A DNA stretch of 64,000 bases from Streptomyces mangrovisoli (GTDB lineage: Bacteria; Actinomycetota; Actinomycetes; Streptomycetales; Streptomycetaceae), in contig NZ_LAVA02000022.1 of assembly GCF_000974985.2 (NCBI RefSeq), positions 1 through 64,000 on the forward strand, written 5' to 3'. The notes below the pieces were generated by a model. It was given only the letters and a program-made list of their open reading frames with translations, was not told where the DNA came from and did not search any database. Every line of letters starts with the position of its first letter. The stretch's first letter is position 1. Shown here in pieces: positions 34,905 to 43,873 of this stretch. A program made the position numbers and the translations under genes.

Positions 34905-36233
34905 TCAGCCGAGCCGCGGGCGCCCCGGCGCGCGCACGGTCCAGCCCGCCGCGTGCCAGGGTGCCGGGTCGAGGGTGTTGCGCCCGTCGACCAGCGCCGG
35001 GGTGTGCACCACGGCGGCGAGGGCGGTGGGGTCGAGCTCGCGGTACTGGGGCCACTCGGTGAGGTGCAGGACCACGTCGGCCCGCTCGCACGCCTTGGTC
35101 GCGTCCAGGGCGTACTGGAGGTCGGGGCGCACCGCGCGGGCGTTGTCCACGGCCTCCGGGTCGTGCACTCTGACCTGCGCGCCCTCGCGGCGCACGGCCT
35201 CGGCGACGGCCAGGGCGGGCGAGTCGCGCACGTCGTCGCTGCCCGGTTTGAAGGCGGCGCCGAGGACCGCGACGCTGCGCCCGGCGAACGCGCCTCCGGC
35301 GAGGTCGCGGGCGAGGTCGACGGTGCGGTCGCGCTGCCGGGTGTTGATCGCGTCGACCTGGTGCAGGAACTCCGTCGACGCGCCGAGGCCCAGCTCCTGC
35401 GCGCGGGCCGCGAACGCCCGGATGTCCTTGGGCAGGCAGCTGCCGCCGAAGCCGAGTCCGGGGGCGAGGAAGCGCGTCCCGATCCGGGAGTCGGCGCCCA
35501 TCGCCTCGGCGAGGGTGAGCACGTCGGCACCGGTGGCGTCGCAGATCTCCGCCATGGCGTTGATGAAGGAGATCTTGGTGGCGAGGAAGGAGTTGGAGGC
35601 GACCTTGACCAGTTCGGCGGTCGCGGTGTCGGTCGCGAGGAAGGGCACTCCGGCGGCGAGCAGGGGCGCGTAGATCTCGCGCAGCCGGGCCTCGGCGCGG
35701 GCCGAGCCGACGCCCGCGACGATCCGTTCCGGCCGCAGGGTGTCCTGGACGGCGCTGCCCTCGCGCAGGAACTCCGGGTTCCAGGCGACGTCGGCGTGGG
35801 CGCCGGCCGCCGCGAGCCGGGCCGTGAGCCGCTCGGCGGTGCCGACGGGCACGGTGGACTTGCCGATCACCACGGTCTCGGGGTGACGGGCGTCCGCCCG
35901 CAGGGCGGGCGCGAGGGCGTCGACGGCGGCCTCGACATACCGCAGGTCGGCGGCGCCGTCACCGGGCCGCTGCGGGGTGCCGACGCAGATGAAGTGCGTG
36001 TCGGCGAAGGCTCCGGCCAGCCGCGGCGAGGTGGTGAAGGTCAGCCGGCCGGCGTCCATGACGCGGCGGAGCATGGCGGACAGTCCGGGTTCGTGGAACG
36101 GCGGCCGGCCCGCCGCGAGCGCGGCGGTCCGTTCGGTGTCGACGTCCACCCCGAGGACCTGATGGCCGAGGTCCGCCATGCAGGCGGCATGGACGGCGCC
36201 GACGTATCCGGTGCCGATGACGGTCATGCGCAT
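34905..36233 (-). CDS. UDP-glucose 6-dehydrogenase
   Basis: A 442-residue UGDH. The NAD motif GTGYVG spans 7-12, FLREGSAVQD is near 155-164, and the catalytic Cys266 lies in GFGGSCLPKD. A central dimer helix and a C-terminal UDP domain (VLGAAFKPGSDDVRDS) follow. It oxidises UDP-glucose to UDP-glucuronate. GGAGAACGTC precedes ATG 36233. It is the first gene of a two-gene operon with the UXS-like gene. Its promoter region is shared with the divergent TetR at 36471 and contains the 23-bp operator. Confidence 0.93.
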   Translation of the reverse strand: MRMTVIGTGYVGAVHAACMADLGHQVLGVDVDTERTAALAAGRPPFHEPGLSAMLRRVMDAGRLTFTTSPRLAGAFADTHFICVGTPQRPGDGAADLRYVEAAVDALAPALRADARHPETVVIGKSTVPVGTAERLTARLAAAGAHADVAWNPEFLREGSAVQDTLRPERIVAGVGSARAEARLREIYAPLLAAGVPFLATDTATAELVKVASNSFLATKISFINAMAEICDATGADVLTLAEAMGADSRIGTRFLAPGLGFGGSCLPKDIRAFAARAQELGLGASTEFLHQVDAINTRQRDRTVDLARDLAGGAFAGRSVAVLGAAFKPGSDDVRDSPALAVAEAVRREGAQVRVHDPEAVDNARAVRPDLQYALDATKACERADVVLHLTEWPQYRELDPTALAAVVHTPALVDGRNTLDPAPWHAAGWTVRAPGRPRLG

Positions 36234-36372
36234 GACGTTCTCCGTGGTCGGAGGGGTGGTGCGGCCGGGGCGGCGCGAAAGTCCGGTGCCGGCCGCGAGA
36301 CGCGGGATCCGCCGATGTCACGCCCGGCGCCCGCCGGGGTTGTACGTGTCGGACCCGACTCGTGCAAATGGC

Positions 36373-36395
36373 GTATATTTACGACGTATACATAC
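36373..36395. promoter_or_regulatory. EPS-locus operator, site 1 (UGDH / TetR intergenic)
   Basis: A 23-bp AT-rich near-palindrome symmetrical at 20 of 23 positions; the left half begins GTATATTTACG and the right half ends CGTATACATAC. It aligns (minus strand) with sites 2 and 3 through ATACRYYGTAAAYRTAY, all differences being transitions. It lies 76 bp before the TetR start and 140 bp before UGDH. Confidence 0.72.
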
Positions 36396-36470
36396 ACCTT
36401 GCGCCACCCGCTGCGTAGAGTCAACAAGAGCGAGCGGCCCGATGACAGGGCCGACTTCGGGAGGCAAGGC

Positions 36471-37223
36471 ATGGCCGAGCAGGCCGGAGGCAGAAGGAAG
36501 GGCCAGCAGCCCGCCGCGGGCCCCGCGCGCCGCGCCAGCGATCGCGGACGCTACGGGCGGCTCAGCCGCGAGCGCGTCCTCACCTGCGCCCTGGAACTGG
36601 TGGACCGCGAGGGCCTCTCCGCGCTGAGCATGCGTCACCTGGGCGCGGAACTGGGCGTCGAGGCGATGGCCCTGTACCGGTACGCGGAGGGCAAGGACGC
36701 GCTGCTCGACGGCCTGGTGGAGGCGCTCTACCTGGAGTTGGAGGAACGGCTGTCGGGCGAGCCGGAACGGGGCGGCTCCGACGCCGGCCGGGACTGGCGG
36801 GCCGAGCTGCACCGGTTCGCCCTCGCGGCGTACGACGTCTGCCTGTCGCACCCGCACGTGGTGCCGCTGATCGCCACCCGGATGCTGGCCGTGCCGCTCG
36901 CCCGGCGGCCGCTCGCGGTACTGCGCGACCACGAGCGGGTCCTGGTGCTGCTGCGGGAGGCCGGGCTCGACGACGCGGCGGCCTCGGCGGCCTTCCGCGC
37001 CTGCACCGCCTGGCTGCTGGGGTACATCACCGTCGAGCTGCGGCCCATGGTCGACAACCCCGAGGAGTCCGACCCCGCCTTCCGGCTCGGCCTGCACCGG
37101 ATGCCGGCCCAGGAGCTGCCGGTGCTGCGCGGGACCGCCGCCGCCCTGGCGGAACGCGGCGGCCCCGAGGCGCTGCTGGCCGGCCTGGACGTGCTGCTCG
37201 ACCGGTTCGCCCGGCCGTCGTAG
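36471..37223 (+). CDS. TetR/AcrR family regulator, likely regulator of the polysaccharide locus
   Basis: A 250-residue TetR protein. A basic, Gly/Gln-rich N-terminal extension of about 35 residues is followed by the HTH SALSMRHLGAELGVEAMALYRYA (about 55-77) and a TetR_C_1-type domain. GGGAGGCAAGGC precedes ATG 36471. The 23-bp operator in its own promoter recurs upstream of the GT2 operon and the APH-GH16 operon, so it is the best candidate for their common repressor. The inducer is unknown. Confidence 0.83.
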   Translation: MAEQAGGRRKGQQPAAGPARRASDRGRYGRLSRERVLTCALELVDREGLSALSMRHLGAELGVEAMALYRYAEGKDALLDGLVEALYLELEERLSGEPERGGSDAGRDWRAELHRFALAAYDVCLSHPHVVPLIATRMLAVPLARRPLAVLRDHERVLVLLREAGLDDAAASAAFRACTAWLLGYITVELRPMVDNPEESDPAFRLGLHRMPAQELPVLRGTAAALAERGGPEALLAGLDVLLDRFARPS

Positions 37224-37252
37224 GAGAACCGCCCGGATGATGCGCGGCGCGC

Positions 37253-37330
37253 ACACCGGGAGCACGGGCGGACGCCTACGCCTGGAGCACGGGCGGACCC
37301 CTACACCGGGAGCACGGGCGGCCCTTACGC
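37253..37330. repeat. 25-bp tandem repeat, three copies, between convergent genes
   Basis: GGAGCACGGGCGG plus a 12-bp linker repeats at 37259, 37284 and 37309, between the TetR stop and the Nudix stop. No hairpin terminator is obvious here. Confidence 0.75.
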
Positions 37331-37993
37331 CGAGGGCGCGAACGGCCCGTCCAGCGCCGCCCATTGGAGCAGCATGATGGTCTTCGCGTCGGCGATCTCC
37401 CCGGTGCGGATCATGCCGAGGGCCCTGCGGAAGGGCAGTTCGAGGATCTCGATGTCCTCGCCCTCCTCGTCGAGGCCGCCGCCCTCGTGGGTGCGGGTCG
37501 AGGCGCCGTAGGAGGCCGCGTAGAAGCTGACCCGCTCGGTGACGGAGCCGGGGCTCATGTAGACGTCGAAGACGTGCTGGACCTCGCCGACGGTGTGCCC
37601 GGTCTCCTCCACCGCCTCGCGGCGCACGGCCGCCTCCGGGTGCTCGTCCTCGTCGTCGAGGAGTCCGCCGGGCGTCTCGACCAACATGCCGTCGGGGTGC
37701 CCGTTGACGTACACGGGGAAGCGGAACTGCCGCGTGAGCAGCACGGTTTCCCGTTCGGCGTCGTAGAGCAGGAGGGTGGCGCCGTTGCCGCGGTCGTGCG
37801 TCTCGCGCTCCTGGGTGCGCCAGACTCCGTCGGCGTGCCGGTAGTCGAAGACGGTGGTGCGCTCGACGTACCAGTGGCTGGACAGCAGTGTCACCTCGCG
37901 CACCTTGACGCGCGGGTTGCCGTGCAGGTCGAGTCCGGTGCGGTGGAGTCCGGTACGGCCACGGCCGTCGGGGACGTCGGCGCCGGCGGTCAT
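37325..37993 (-). CDS. Nudix hydrolase (NudK/GDP-mannose pyrophosphatase-like)
   Basis: A 222-residue protein. An N-terminal beta domain (VTLLSSHWYVERTTVFDYRH, RETHDRGNGATLLLYD) resembles NudK, and the Nudix box GGLLDDEDEHPEAAVRREAV followed by EETG is complete. NudK-type enzymes cleave GDP-mannose or ADP-ribose. ATG 37993 is chosen as the family-like start; the upstream in-frame sequence is Pro-rich. Its place among sugar-nucleotide genes suggests control of a nucleotide-sugar pool. Confidence 0.82.
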   Translation of the reverse strand: MTAGADVPDGRGRTGLHRTGLDLHGNPRVKVREVTLLSSHWYVERTTVFDYRHADGVWRTQERETHDRGNGATLLLYDAERETVLLTRQFRFPVYVNGHPDGMLVETPGGLLDDEDEHPEAAVRREAVEETGHTVGEVQHVFDVYMSPGSVTERVSFYAASYGASTRTHEGGGLDEEGEDIEILELPFRRALGMIRTGEIADAKTIMLLQWAALDGPFAPSA

Positions 37994-38075
37994 CGGGCGC
38001 CACCGCCCTGGCGCGGCGGGAGCGGGCGGCGGGTGCGGATCAAGGTGGGCATGGCCCCTTCCTACCACCGCGCCG

Positions 38076-38882
38076 TCACGGTCGCGCGGCCCCGCCCGAC
38101 CCGCCCTGGGGTGCGGCCGGCGCTTCCCGGACGACGGCGAAGAGCGCCCGGTCCGTGGGCAGGCCGTCGGCGTCGAAGGCGCGGTGCCGGCCGAGGTGCT
38201 CGACCCGCCCGTCGGCGCAGTTCTTCCCCAGATACTCCGCGAGCCAGACGTCGGCCGTCGGCACCATGCGCGGCAGCCCGAACGACTCCGGCATCTCGTC
38301 CTCCCCGCTGTCGAAGAACATCACCTTGCCGGTCCTGGACCAGAGTCCGCGCAGCAGGTCGGTGGCGGTGCCGAAGCCCATCTCCCGCACCAGGTGGTGC
38401 CAGAGGGACAGCAGGAGGGTGCAGTCGGTCGCCGGCAGCAGGCCGAGCGTGTCGGGGCGGAACTCCAGGCTCGTGACCGCCACGTTGTCCAGCCGGTTGC
38501 GGCGCACGGCCGTCATCGCCGTCCGCACGCATTTCGGATCGGCCTCCAGCGCGACGGAGGCGATCCCGCGCTGCGCGAGCCTGATCGGGAAGTACCCGAC
38601 GTTCGCGCCCACGTCCAGCGCGGTCTCCACCTTCAGACGCTCGACGACCGGCGCCATCGCCGCCCATCGCGAGCCGGTACCGACGGACCGTTTCGCCTTG
38701 CGCACGCGGATGCCCGGGACCGGCTGGTAGATGCCGTCGGGCAACGCGTCGAGCCTGAGGCGTACTTCATCGATCGCGTCGTCGACGACGCGGCGCGCAC
38801 CGCTCATCAGCCGGTGCGAAGGGAACCTCTGGTGGAGGCGCACCATGCACGTGGGAGTCTGCGTCCGATCCGCCTGTTCCAC
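38076..38882 (-). CDS. Class I SAM-dependent methyltransferase
   Basis: A 268-residue protein. Motif I is ALDVGANVGYFPIRLA (about 88-103), followed by SVALEADPKCVRTA, the acidic-loop motif II, and LLLSLWHHLV. It resembles the FkbM/DUF1698-type methyltransferases used in sugar or lipid methylation. GTG 38882 has GAGGTACCC upstream; ATG 38846 is an alternative. It is oriented with the Nudix gene, 82 bp upstream. A polysaccharide methylation role is inference from context. Confidence 0.7.
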   Translation of the reverse strand: MEQADRTQTPTCMVRLHQRFPSHRLMSGARRVVDDAIDEVRLRLDALPDGIYQPVPGIRVRKAKRSVGTGSRWAAMAPVVERLKVETALDVGANVGYFPIRLAQRGIASVALEADPKCVRTAMTAVRRNRLDNVAVTSLEFRPDTLGLLPATDCTLLLSLWHHLVREMGFGTATDLLRGLWSRTGKVMFFDSGEDEMPESFGLPRMVPTADVWLAEYLGKNCADGRVEHLGRHRAFDADGLPTDRALFAVVREAPAAPQGGSGGAARP

Positions 38883-39106
38883 GGGTACCTCGATCGACTC
38901 GCGATGTGCAGGTCACTCGTATCGCCCTTGTCCGACACTACCGTTCGGGTCGGCGTTCGCAACGGGACGAAGACGCCCCCGGCCGTCTTCCCGGCACGCT
39001 CGCCGGGAGCGCGCGACCGACGTGCGCCCGGATGGGCGGCAGAGCATGCTGGAGGGAGCGAAGGTTCAACACGCCTGCCGTTCGCGACGCGTAAGGAAGT
39101 GGCGTC

Positions 39107-40189
39107 ATGCGTTGGTCGGACCCTCCGTTGTCGTCGTCGCGGAATCACTTCGCCGTGACGAGTCCGGCCCCGCGCGAGACCTGGCAGCGACTGGCCGACG
39201 GGAACGACGGGACCCTGATCACCCAGACCCCGGCCTGGTCCGACTGCGTCTGCGCGACCGACCCCCTCGAAGACGTCAGCCGCCTCTACGAGTTCGGCGA
39301 CGGATGTGCCGTCGTGGTGCCGCTGGCCCGTCGGCGCGGATGGCCCGCCCGTCTGATCGCCCACGACTCCTGGCCCTCGGAGTGGGGCATCGGCGCCCCC
39401 GTCACCGCCGGGACGCCCGGCCCGGGACAGGTCCGCGCCGTCTTCGGGGACCTGGCCCGCCTCCGCGCCAATCGTGTGTCGGTGCGGTTCGGGCCGGGCG
39501 TGGCCCCCGTATGGCTCTCGGCGGCGCCGTCCTGCTTCACGGCGCTGCCGCACACGACGTACGTCCTGGACCTCGACGGCGGCTTCGGCGAGGTCTGGCA
39601 GCGGCGGTTCAAGGGACCGGTCAGAACCGCCGTGCGCAAGGGCGAGAAGGCCGGGGTCGACGTCGAGGTCGACCGCACGGGGCGTCTGGTACCGGACTTC
39701 TACGCGCTCTACCAGCACTCGGTCGCACGGTGGGCGCAGCAGCAGCACGAGCCGCTGGCGCTCGCCCGCTGGCGCAGGCGCAGGATCGACCCGCTGCGCA
39801 AGTTCCAGACCGTCGCCGAGACGCTCGCCGATTCCTGCGCGGTGTGGCTGGCCTCGTACCAGGGCCGGCCCGCGGCGGCCATCATGGTGCTCCGGCACGG
39901 GCCGCACGCGAAGTACTGGCGCGCGGGCATGGTCAAGGAACTGGCGCACCCGAGCCGGGCCACCACGCTGCTGCACAAACTCGCCATCGAGGACGCCTGC
40001 GCCGCCGGTTGCCGCTTCTACCACATGGGCGACTCGCCCCCCGACTCCTCCGTCAGCGTCTTCAAGGAACGGCTCGGCGCCCGCGGCCTGCCCTCCTTCG
40101 GCTACCGCAGGGAGGTGCTTCCCCTGACCGCCGTCGACCGGATGGGGCGGACCGCGGCGAAGCGCCTGATCGGGTTCAAGGACGAGTGA
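39107..40189 (+). CDS. BioF2-like (GNAT) acyltransferase, copy 1
   Basis: A 360-residue protein of the FemAB/BioF2-like acetyltransferase type. The N-terminal half ends in YVLDLDGGFGEVWQRRFKGPVRTAVRKGEKAGVDVEV, and the C-terminal GNAT core has AVWLASYQGRPAAAIMVLRHG and LAIEDACAAGCRFYHMGDSPPDSS followed by VFKERLGA. These proteins are often in polysaccharide biosynthesis loci and transfer acyl or aminoacyl groups. AAGGAAG precedes ATG 39107. It is a tandem paralogue of the gene at 40421. Confidence 0.75.
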   Translation: MRWSDPPLSSSRNHFAVTSPAPRETWQRLADGNDGTLITQTPAWSDCVCATDPLEDVSRLYEFGDGCAVVVPLARRRGWPARLIAHDSWPSEWGIGAPVTAGTPGPGQVRAVFGDLARLRANRVSVRFGPGVAPVWLSAAPSCFTALPHTTYVLDLDGGFGEVWQRRFKGPVRTAVRKGEKAGVDVEVDRTGRLVPDFYALYQHSVARWAQQQHEPLALARWRRRRIDPLRKFQTVAETLADSCAVWLASYQGRPAAAIMVLRHGPHAKYWRAGMVKELAHPSRATTLLHKLAIEDACAAGCRFYHMGDSPPDSSVSVFKERLGARGLPSFGYRREVLPLTAVDRMGRTAAKRLIGFKDE

Positions 40190-40197
40190 CGGCCCCC

Positions 40198-40310
40198 GTG
40201 CCACCGGCATCCCCGGACCGCACGCCCCGCCATGTGCCACCGGCTTCCCCGGACCGCACGCCCCCGCCCCCGTGCCACCGGCCTTCCCGGACCGCACGCC
40301 CCCGCCCCCT
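40198..40310 (+). repeat. 36-38 bp tandem repeat, three copies
   Basis: GTGCCACCGGC then a TTCCCCGGACCGCACGCCCC-like half repeats at 40198, 40234 and 40272, immediately after the stop of the first BioF2-like gene. The 231-bp gap to the next start contains nothing else recognised. Confidence 0.75.
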
Positions 40311-40420
40311 CAGGAAATGCCCGGCCGACACGCCCCGCCTAGCATCGGACGTGGGGCGCGCGCGTCGTCGTTGCGCGATCCGCGTCCTCTCGGGGCCCAT
40401 ACATCCGGCGGGAGAGGCCC

Positions 40421-41500
40421 GTGAACGCACCTGCTGAGCTCCTGGTCGACACCGCGGCCGGCCCCGCGCACATCACGACACCGGCTCCCCGTGACATCTG
40501 GTGGGAGTTGGCGGGCGAGGACCCCGGCACCCACCCCAGCCAGACCCCGCCGTGGCTGGACTGCCTGTGCGCCACCGGGCCCTACCGGGACACGAGCCGC
40601 CTCTACGAGTTCGAGGGGGGCCGTCGGCTCGTGCTCCCGCTCGTCGGCAGCAGTCGCCCGCGGATCCTGGACACCGAGGAGTCCTGGCCGGCCCGGTGGG
40701 GCATCGGGGGGCCGGTGTGTCCGGCGGAGGCGAGTCCGGCGGAGGCGCGCGCGGTCTTCGCCGATCTCGCGGGGCTGCGCGCGCTGCGGGTCGGTGTGCG
40801 GCTGCGGCCTGCGGACCGGGACGTGTGGGCGGACTCCGCGCTCGGTTACCGCCTCGAACCCCACATGACGCAGATGGTGGACCTCGACGGCGGCTTCGAC
40901 GCCGTCTGGCAGGGCCGGTTCCGGCGTCATGTGCGGCGGGAGGTCCGCCATGCCGAGCGCTCGGACGTCGACGTCGAGGTCGACCGCACCGGCCGGCTCG
41001 TCGGCGCCTTCTACCGCCTGTACTGCACGTCGATGGTGCGCTGGGCCGAACAGCAGCACGAGCCGCTGGCGTTGGCGCGCCGGCGCAGGACGCGGGAGTT
41101 CCCCGTGCGGCGGCTGGAGGAGGTGGCGGCCCGGTTCGGTGAGCGGTGCGCGATCTGGGTGGCCTGGCGCGCCGGGGAGCCCGCCGCCGCGTGCGTCGTG
41201 CTGCGCCACGCCGGCCACGCCAAGCTGTGGCGCAGCGCCATGGACCGTGAACTGGCCCATCCGGTGCACGCCGTGCCCCTGTTGTACCGGCTGGCGATCG
41301 AGGACGCGTGCGCGGCCGGCTGCCGGACCTTCGACATGGGGGAATCGGCCCCGGGTTCGTCCCTGGCCGCCTTCAAGGCGGGGTTCGGCGCGCGGAGCTT
41401 CTCCTCCCCGCGCTGTCTGAAGGAGCGGGTCCCCCTCTCGGCCGCCGAGCACCGCCTGCGGGCGGCCGTGAAACGGCTGATCCGCTTTCAGGACCCGTGA
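40421..41500 (+). CDS. BioF2-like (GNAT) acyltransferase, copy 2
   Basis: A 359-residue paralogue of the protein at 39107, collinear over the whole length (TPPWLDCLCATGP, SRLYEFEGG, MVDLDGGFDAVWQGRFRRHV, RWAEQQHEPLALARRR, LAIEDACAAGCRTFDMGESA). GTG 40421 follows GGGAGAGGCCC. Its TGA is two bases before the ATG of the membrane protein at 41503, so they are coupled. Duplication followed by divergence suggests two different acyl acceptors. Confidence 0.75.
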   Translation: MNAPAELLVDTAAGPAHITTPAPRDIWWELAGEDPGTHPSQTPPWLDCLCATGPYRDTSRLYEFEGGRRLVLPLVGSSRPRILDTEESWPARWGIGGPVCPAEASPAEARAVFADLAGLRALRVGVRLRPADRDVWADSALGYRLEPHMTQMVDLDGGFDAVWQGRFRRHVRREVRHAERSDVDVEVDRTGRLVGAFYRLYCTSMVRWAEQQHEPLALARRRRTREFPVRRLEEVAARFGERCAIWVAWRAGEPAAACVVLRHAGHAKLWRSAMDRELAHPVHAVPLLYRLAIEDACAAGCRTFDMGESAPGSSLAAFKAGFGARSFSSPRCLKERVPLSAAEHRLRAAVKRLIRFQDP

Positions 41501-41502
41501 GG

Positions 41503-43332
41503 ATGGACTGGCGTCAGACGCTGACCAACGGGCGGGACGCGGCCACGGCGGGCGCCGTGCCGCGGCAGCCCGGTTCCCCGGCCGGGGCGAGGCGTCTCCC
41601 CCACTGGACCGCGGCCCGCCGATGGACGGCGCGCTGCGCCCTTCCCGCCGCCCTCGCCCTGTGGCTGCTGTCCCTGCGCCCCGTGCACCTGGGCGGGATG
41701 CGCGACTACGGCCTGCTGCAGGTGCTGCCGGTGCTGTTCTGGGTCGCCCTCGGCCTGCTCACCCTCGGCTTCTGCCTCGCCCTCGCCGACCGGCGCACCG
41801 CCGGCGGATGGTTCGCGGGCTACGTCCTCGGGCTGGTCGCGGTCATCCACGCGACGCCCACCCTGCTCTACCCGGAACTGCGCTACAGCTGGGCGTGGAA
41901 ACACGTCGCGGTCGTCGACGCGGTCATCCGCCACCACGGCCATGTGCCCCGCGCCGGCCAGCTCGCCCTCTACGACCAGTGGCCCGGGTTCTTCGACCTG
42001 AACGCCTTCTTCCTCCAGGCCACCGGCCTGCACTCGGCGCTCGGGTACGCGACCTGGACCCCGCCCGTCTTCAACGCCGTCCTGCTCGCCCCGCTGCTGC
42101 TGCTGTACCGGACGGTGACGCGGGACCGCCGGCTGCTGTGGGGGGCGGCGTGGGTCTTCTACTCGTGCTCCTGGGTGGGGCAGGACTACTTCGCCCCGCA
42201 GGCCTTCGCGTTCCTGCTCTTCGTGACGGCGATCGCCCTCGTCATGGGGCAGCTGCCCACCTCGGTGCTGTACGGCCCGGCCGGCCCGCCGGGCCGGTGG
42301 CCGGTCGGCCGGTTCGTGCTGGTCATGGTGGTCTCGGCGGTCATCATCACCTCGCACCCGCTGACTCCGCTGATGCTGATCAGCGCCCTGGTGGTGCTGT
42401 CGCTCCCGCGGCGCAACCGGCGGGTCGTGGTGCCCGTCCTGGCCGGCACGGCGGCGATGACCGTCCTGTGGGACGCCACCGTCGCCCGCCCCTATCTGTC
42501 GGAGAACCTCGGCGACTTCCTGGGCTCGCTGCTGAAGCCCGACGCCAACGTGTCCTCCGGTCTGGCCGCCCTCGGCACCGCGGCCCCCGGCCAGGTGGTG
42601 GTGTCCTGGGTCGACCGGGGCCTGTCCGCGGCGGTCTTCGTGCTGGCGGCGACCGCCTTCCTCGCCCACCCCTGGGTCCGCCGTACCGGCCTGCCGCTGC
42701 TCGTCGTGGCCCCGCTGCCGATCCTGACGGCGAACGCCTACGGCGGAGAGATGATCTTCCGCGCCTATCTCTTCGCGCTGCCCGCCGCGTCCTTCCTGAT
42801 CGCGGCCCTCCTCTTCCAGCGCGAGAACCGGCCGCGCTTCCACCCGGCGGTCGTCTACCCGTTGCTGCTCGCCCTGCTCGGGGGCCTGGTGTTCGGCTAC
42901 TACGGCAAGGAGTCGGCGAACTACTTCACGAAGGACGAGGTGGCGGCCGGACGCTTCGTCGCGGCGACCTCGCCTCCGGGGTCCACGATCGTCTCCGTCA
43001 CGTCGGCCGTGCCCGCCCTGTACACGAGGTACGACGAGAAGACCGAACTCCAGCTGGACGAGCAGGACCTCGCCGACCGGCGGCGCCTGGCGAAGGATCC
43101 GGTGCGGGGGCTGGAGGGGTTCGTCCAGCACGCCACCCCCCGGCAGCCCGCCTACATCATCCTGAGCCGGGCCCAGGAGGCCGACGTGTACCAGCGGGGG
43201 GTCCTGCCCGACGGGACCATCGAGCGCATGGACAGGGCGCTGTCCGAGGCGCCGGGCTACGTGCCCGTCTACCGCAACAAGGACGCGGTGGTCTACCGGT
43301 ACGAGGGCACGCAGGGCGGAGCGGGGTCGTGA
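41503..43332 (+). CDS. Large polytopic membrane protein, GT-C/polymerase-like
   Basis: A 609-residue protein. A cytosolic 45-residue N-terminus is followed by about 12-13 hydrophobic helices (45-500) and an extracellular C-terminal domain of about 110 residues (from ATSPPGSTIVSVTSAVPALYTRYDE). The overall shape resembles GT-C glycosyltransferases or O-antigen polymerases, but no DxD-type signature is certain. ATG 41503 abuts the previous stop. In this locus it would assemble or polymerise lipid-linked saccharides; that is inference. Confidence 0.62.
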   Translation: MDWRQTLTNGRDAATAGAVPRQPGSPAGARRLPHWTAARRWTARCALPAALALWLLSLRPVHLGGMRDYGLLQVLPVLFWVALGLLTLGFCLALADRRTAGGWFAGYVLGLVAVIHATPTLLYPELRYSWAWKHVAVVDAVIRHHGHVPRAGQLALYDQWPGFFDLNAFFLQATGLHSALGYATWTPPVFNAVLLAPLLLLYRTVTRDRRLLWGAAWVFYSCSWVGQDYFAPQAFAFLLFVTAIALVMGQLPTSVLYGPAGPPGRWPVGRFVLVMVVSAVIITSHPLTPLMLISALVVLSLPRRNRRVVVPVLAGTAAMTVLWDATVARPYLSENLGDFLGSLLKPDANVSSGLAALGTAAPGQVVVSWVDRGLSAAVFVLAATAFLAHPWVRRTGLPLLVVAPLPILTANAYGGEMIFRAYLFALPAASFLIAALLFQRENRPRFHPAVVYPLLLALLGGLVFGYYGKESANYFTKDEVAAGRFVAATSPPGSTIVSVTSAVPALYTRYDEKTELQLDEQDLADRRRLAKDPVRGLEGFVQHATPRQPAYIILSRAQEADVYQRGVLPDGTIERMDRALSEAPGYVPVYRNKDAVVYRYEGTQGGAGS

Positions 43333-43760
43333 GCCGCCCGCGCTGGGCCCTCGCGCTCTCCGGCTGGGTGGCGCTGGCCGCGGTCCTCCTGCTGCCCGAC
43401 GCCTCGGCGCCACGCGTCGCGGTGACGACGGCGTTCCTGCTGGTCTGCCCCGGGCTGGCCGCCTCCCGGTGGGCCCGGCCGACCGCGGTACGCGCCTCGG
43501 ACCGCGCGGCACTCCTGGAGACGGGGGTGCTGGCCGTGGTGGTCAGCGTGTCGATGACGGTGCTCGTGGTGGAGCCGCTGTTCCTCGGCGGCGTCTTCAC
43601 GGTGGCCTGGGCCCTGCTCGTGCTCGCCGCCGCCACCACCGCGCTCGCCGTGCTGCCCGGCCCGGGCGAGCGCCGGCTGCGGCCCCCGCGAGCCGTCCCC
43701 GGCTCGGCCGCACGCCCGGCCGACGCGGGCCGGCACAAGCGGCCGCCGGCCTCGCACTGA
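43329..43760 (+). CDS. Small membrane protein, unknown function
   Basis: A 143-residue protein with four hydrophobic segments (about 6-24, 30-46, 66-84, 90-107) and a basic Pro/Arg-rich C-terminal tail. GTG 43329 overlaps the stop of the preceding large membrane protein (GTGA), so the two are translationally coupled and probably act together. No family is recognised. Confidence 0.7.
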   Translation: MSRPRWALALSGWVALAAVLLLPDASAPRVAVTTAFLLVCPGLAASRWARPTAVRASDRAALLETGVLAVVVSVSMTVLVVEPLFLGGVFTVAWALLVLAAATTALAVLPGPGERRLRPPRAVPGSAARPADAGRHKRPPASH

Positions 43761-43796
43761 CCCGCCCCGCCGCACGGCCGGGGTCCCTCCGCTCGC

Positions 43797-43825
43797 TTGA
43801 CGTCGCTCCCGAATCGTACGAATGT
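43797..43825 (+). promoter_or_regulatory. Candidate promoter of the GT2-flippase operon
   Basis: TTGACG (43797-43802), a 17-bp spacer and GAATGT (43820-43825). The 23-bp operator starts at 43826, directly over the expected transcription start. Confidence 0.5.
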
Positions 43826-43848
43826 GTATATATACGCTGTAAACGTAT
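43826..43848. promoter_or_regulatory. EPS-locus operator, site 2 (GT2 operon)
   Basis: The AT-rich 23-mer starts GTATATATACG and ends TGTAAACGTAT. It shares 17 of 23 positions with site 1 (minus strand). It lies 25 bp before the glycosyltransferase start. Confidence 0.72.
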
Positions 43849-43873
43849 GACGTAGGGCACGCATCGGAGAGCC

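Noticed and set aside
37253..37330. Tandem 25-bp repeats considered as a CRISPR array
   Set aside because: Units are contiguous without unique spacers, only three copies, and no cas genes are present. The same holds for the other arrays in the window.
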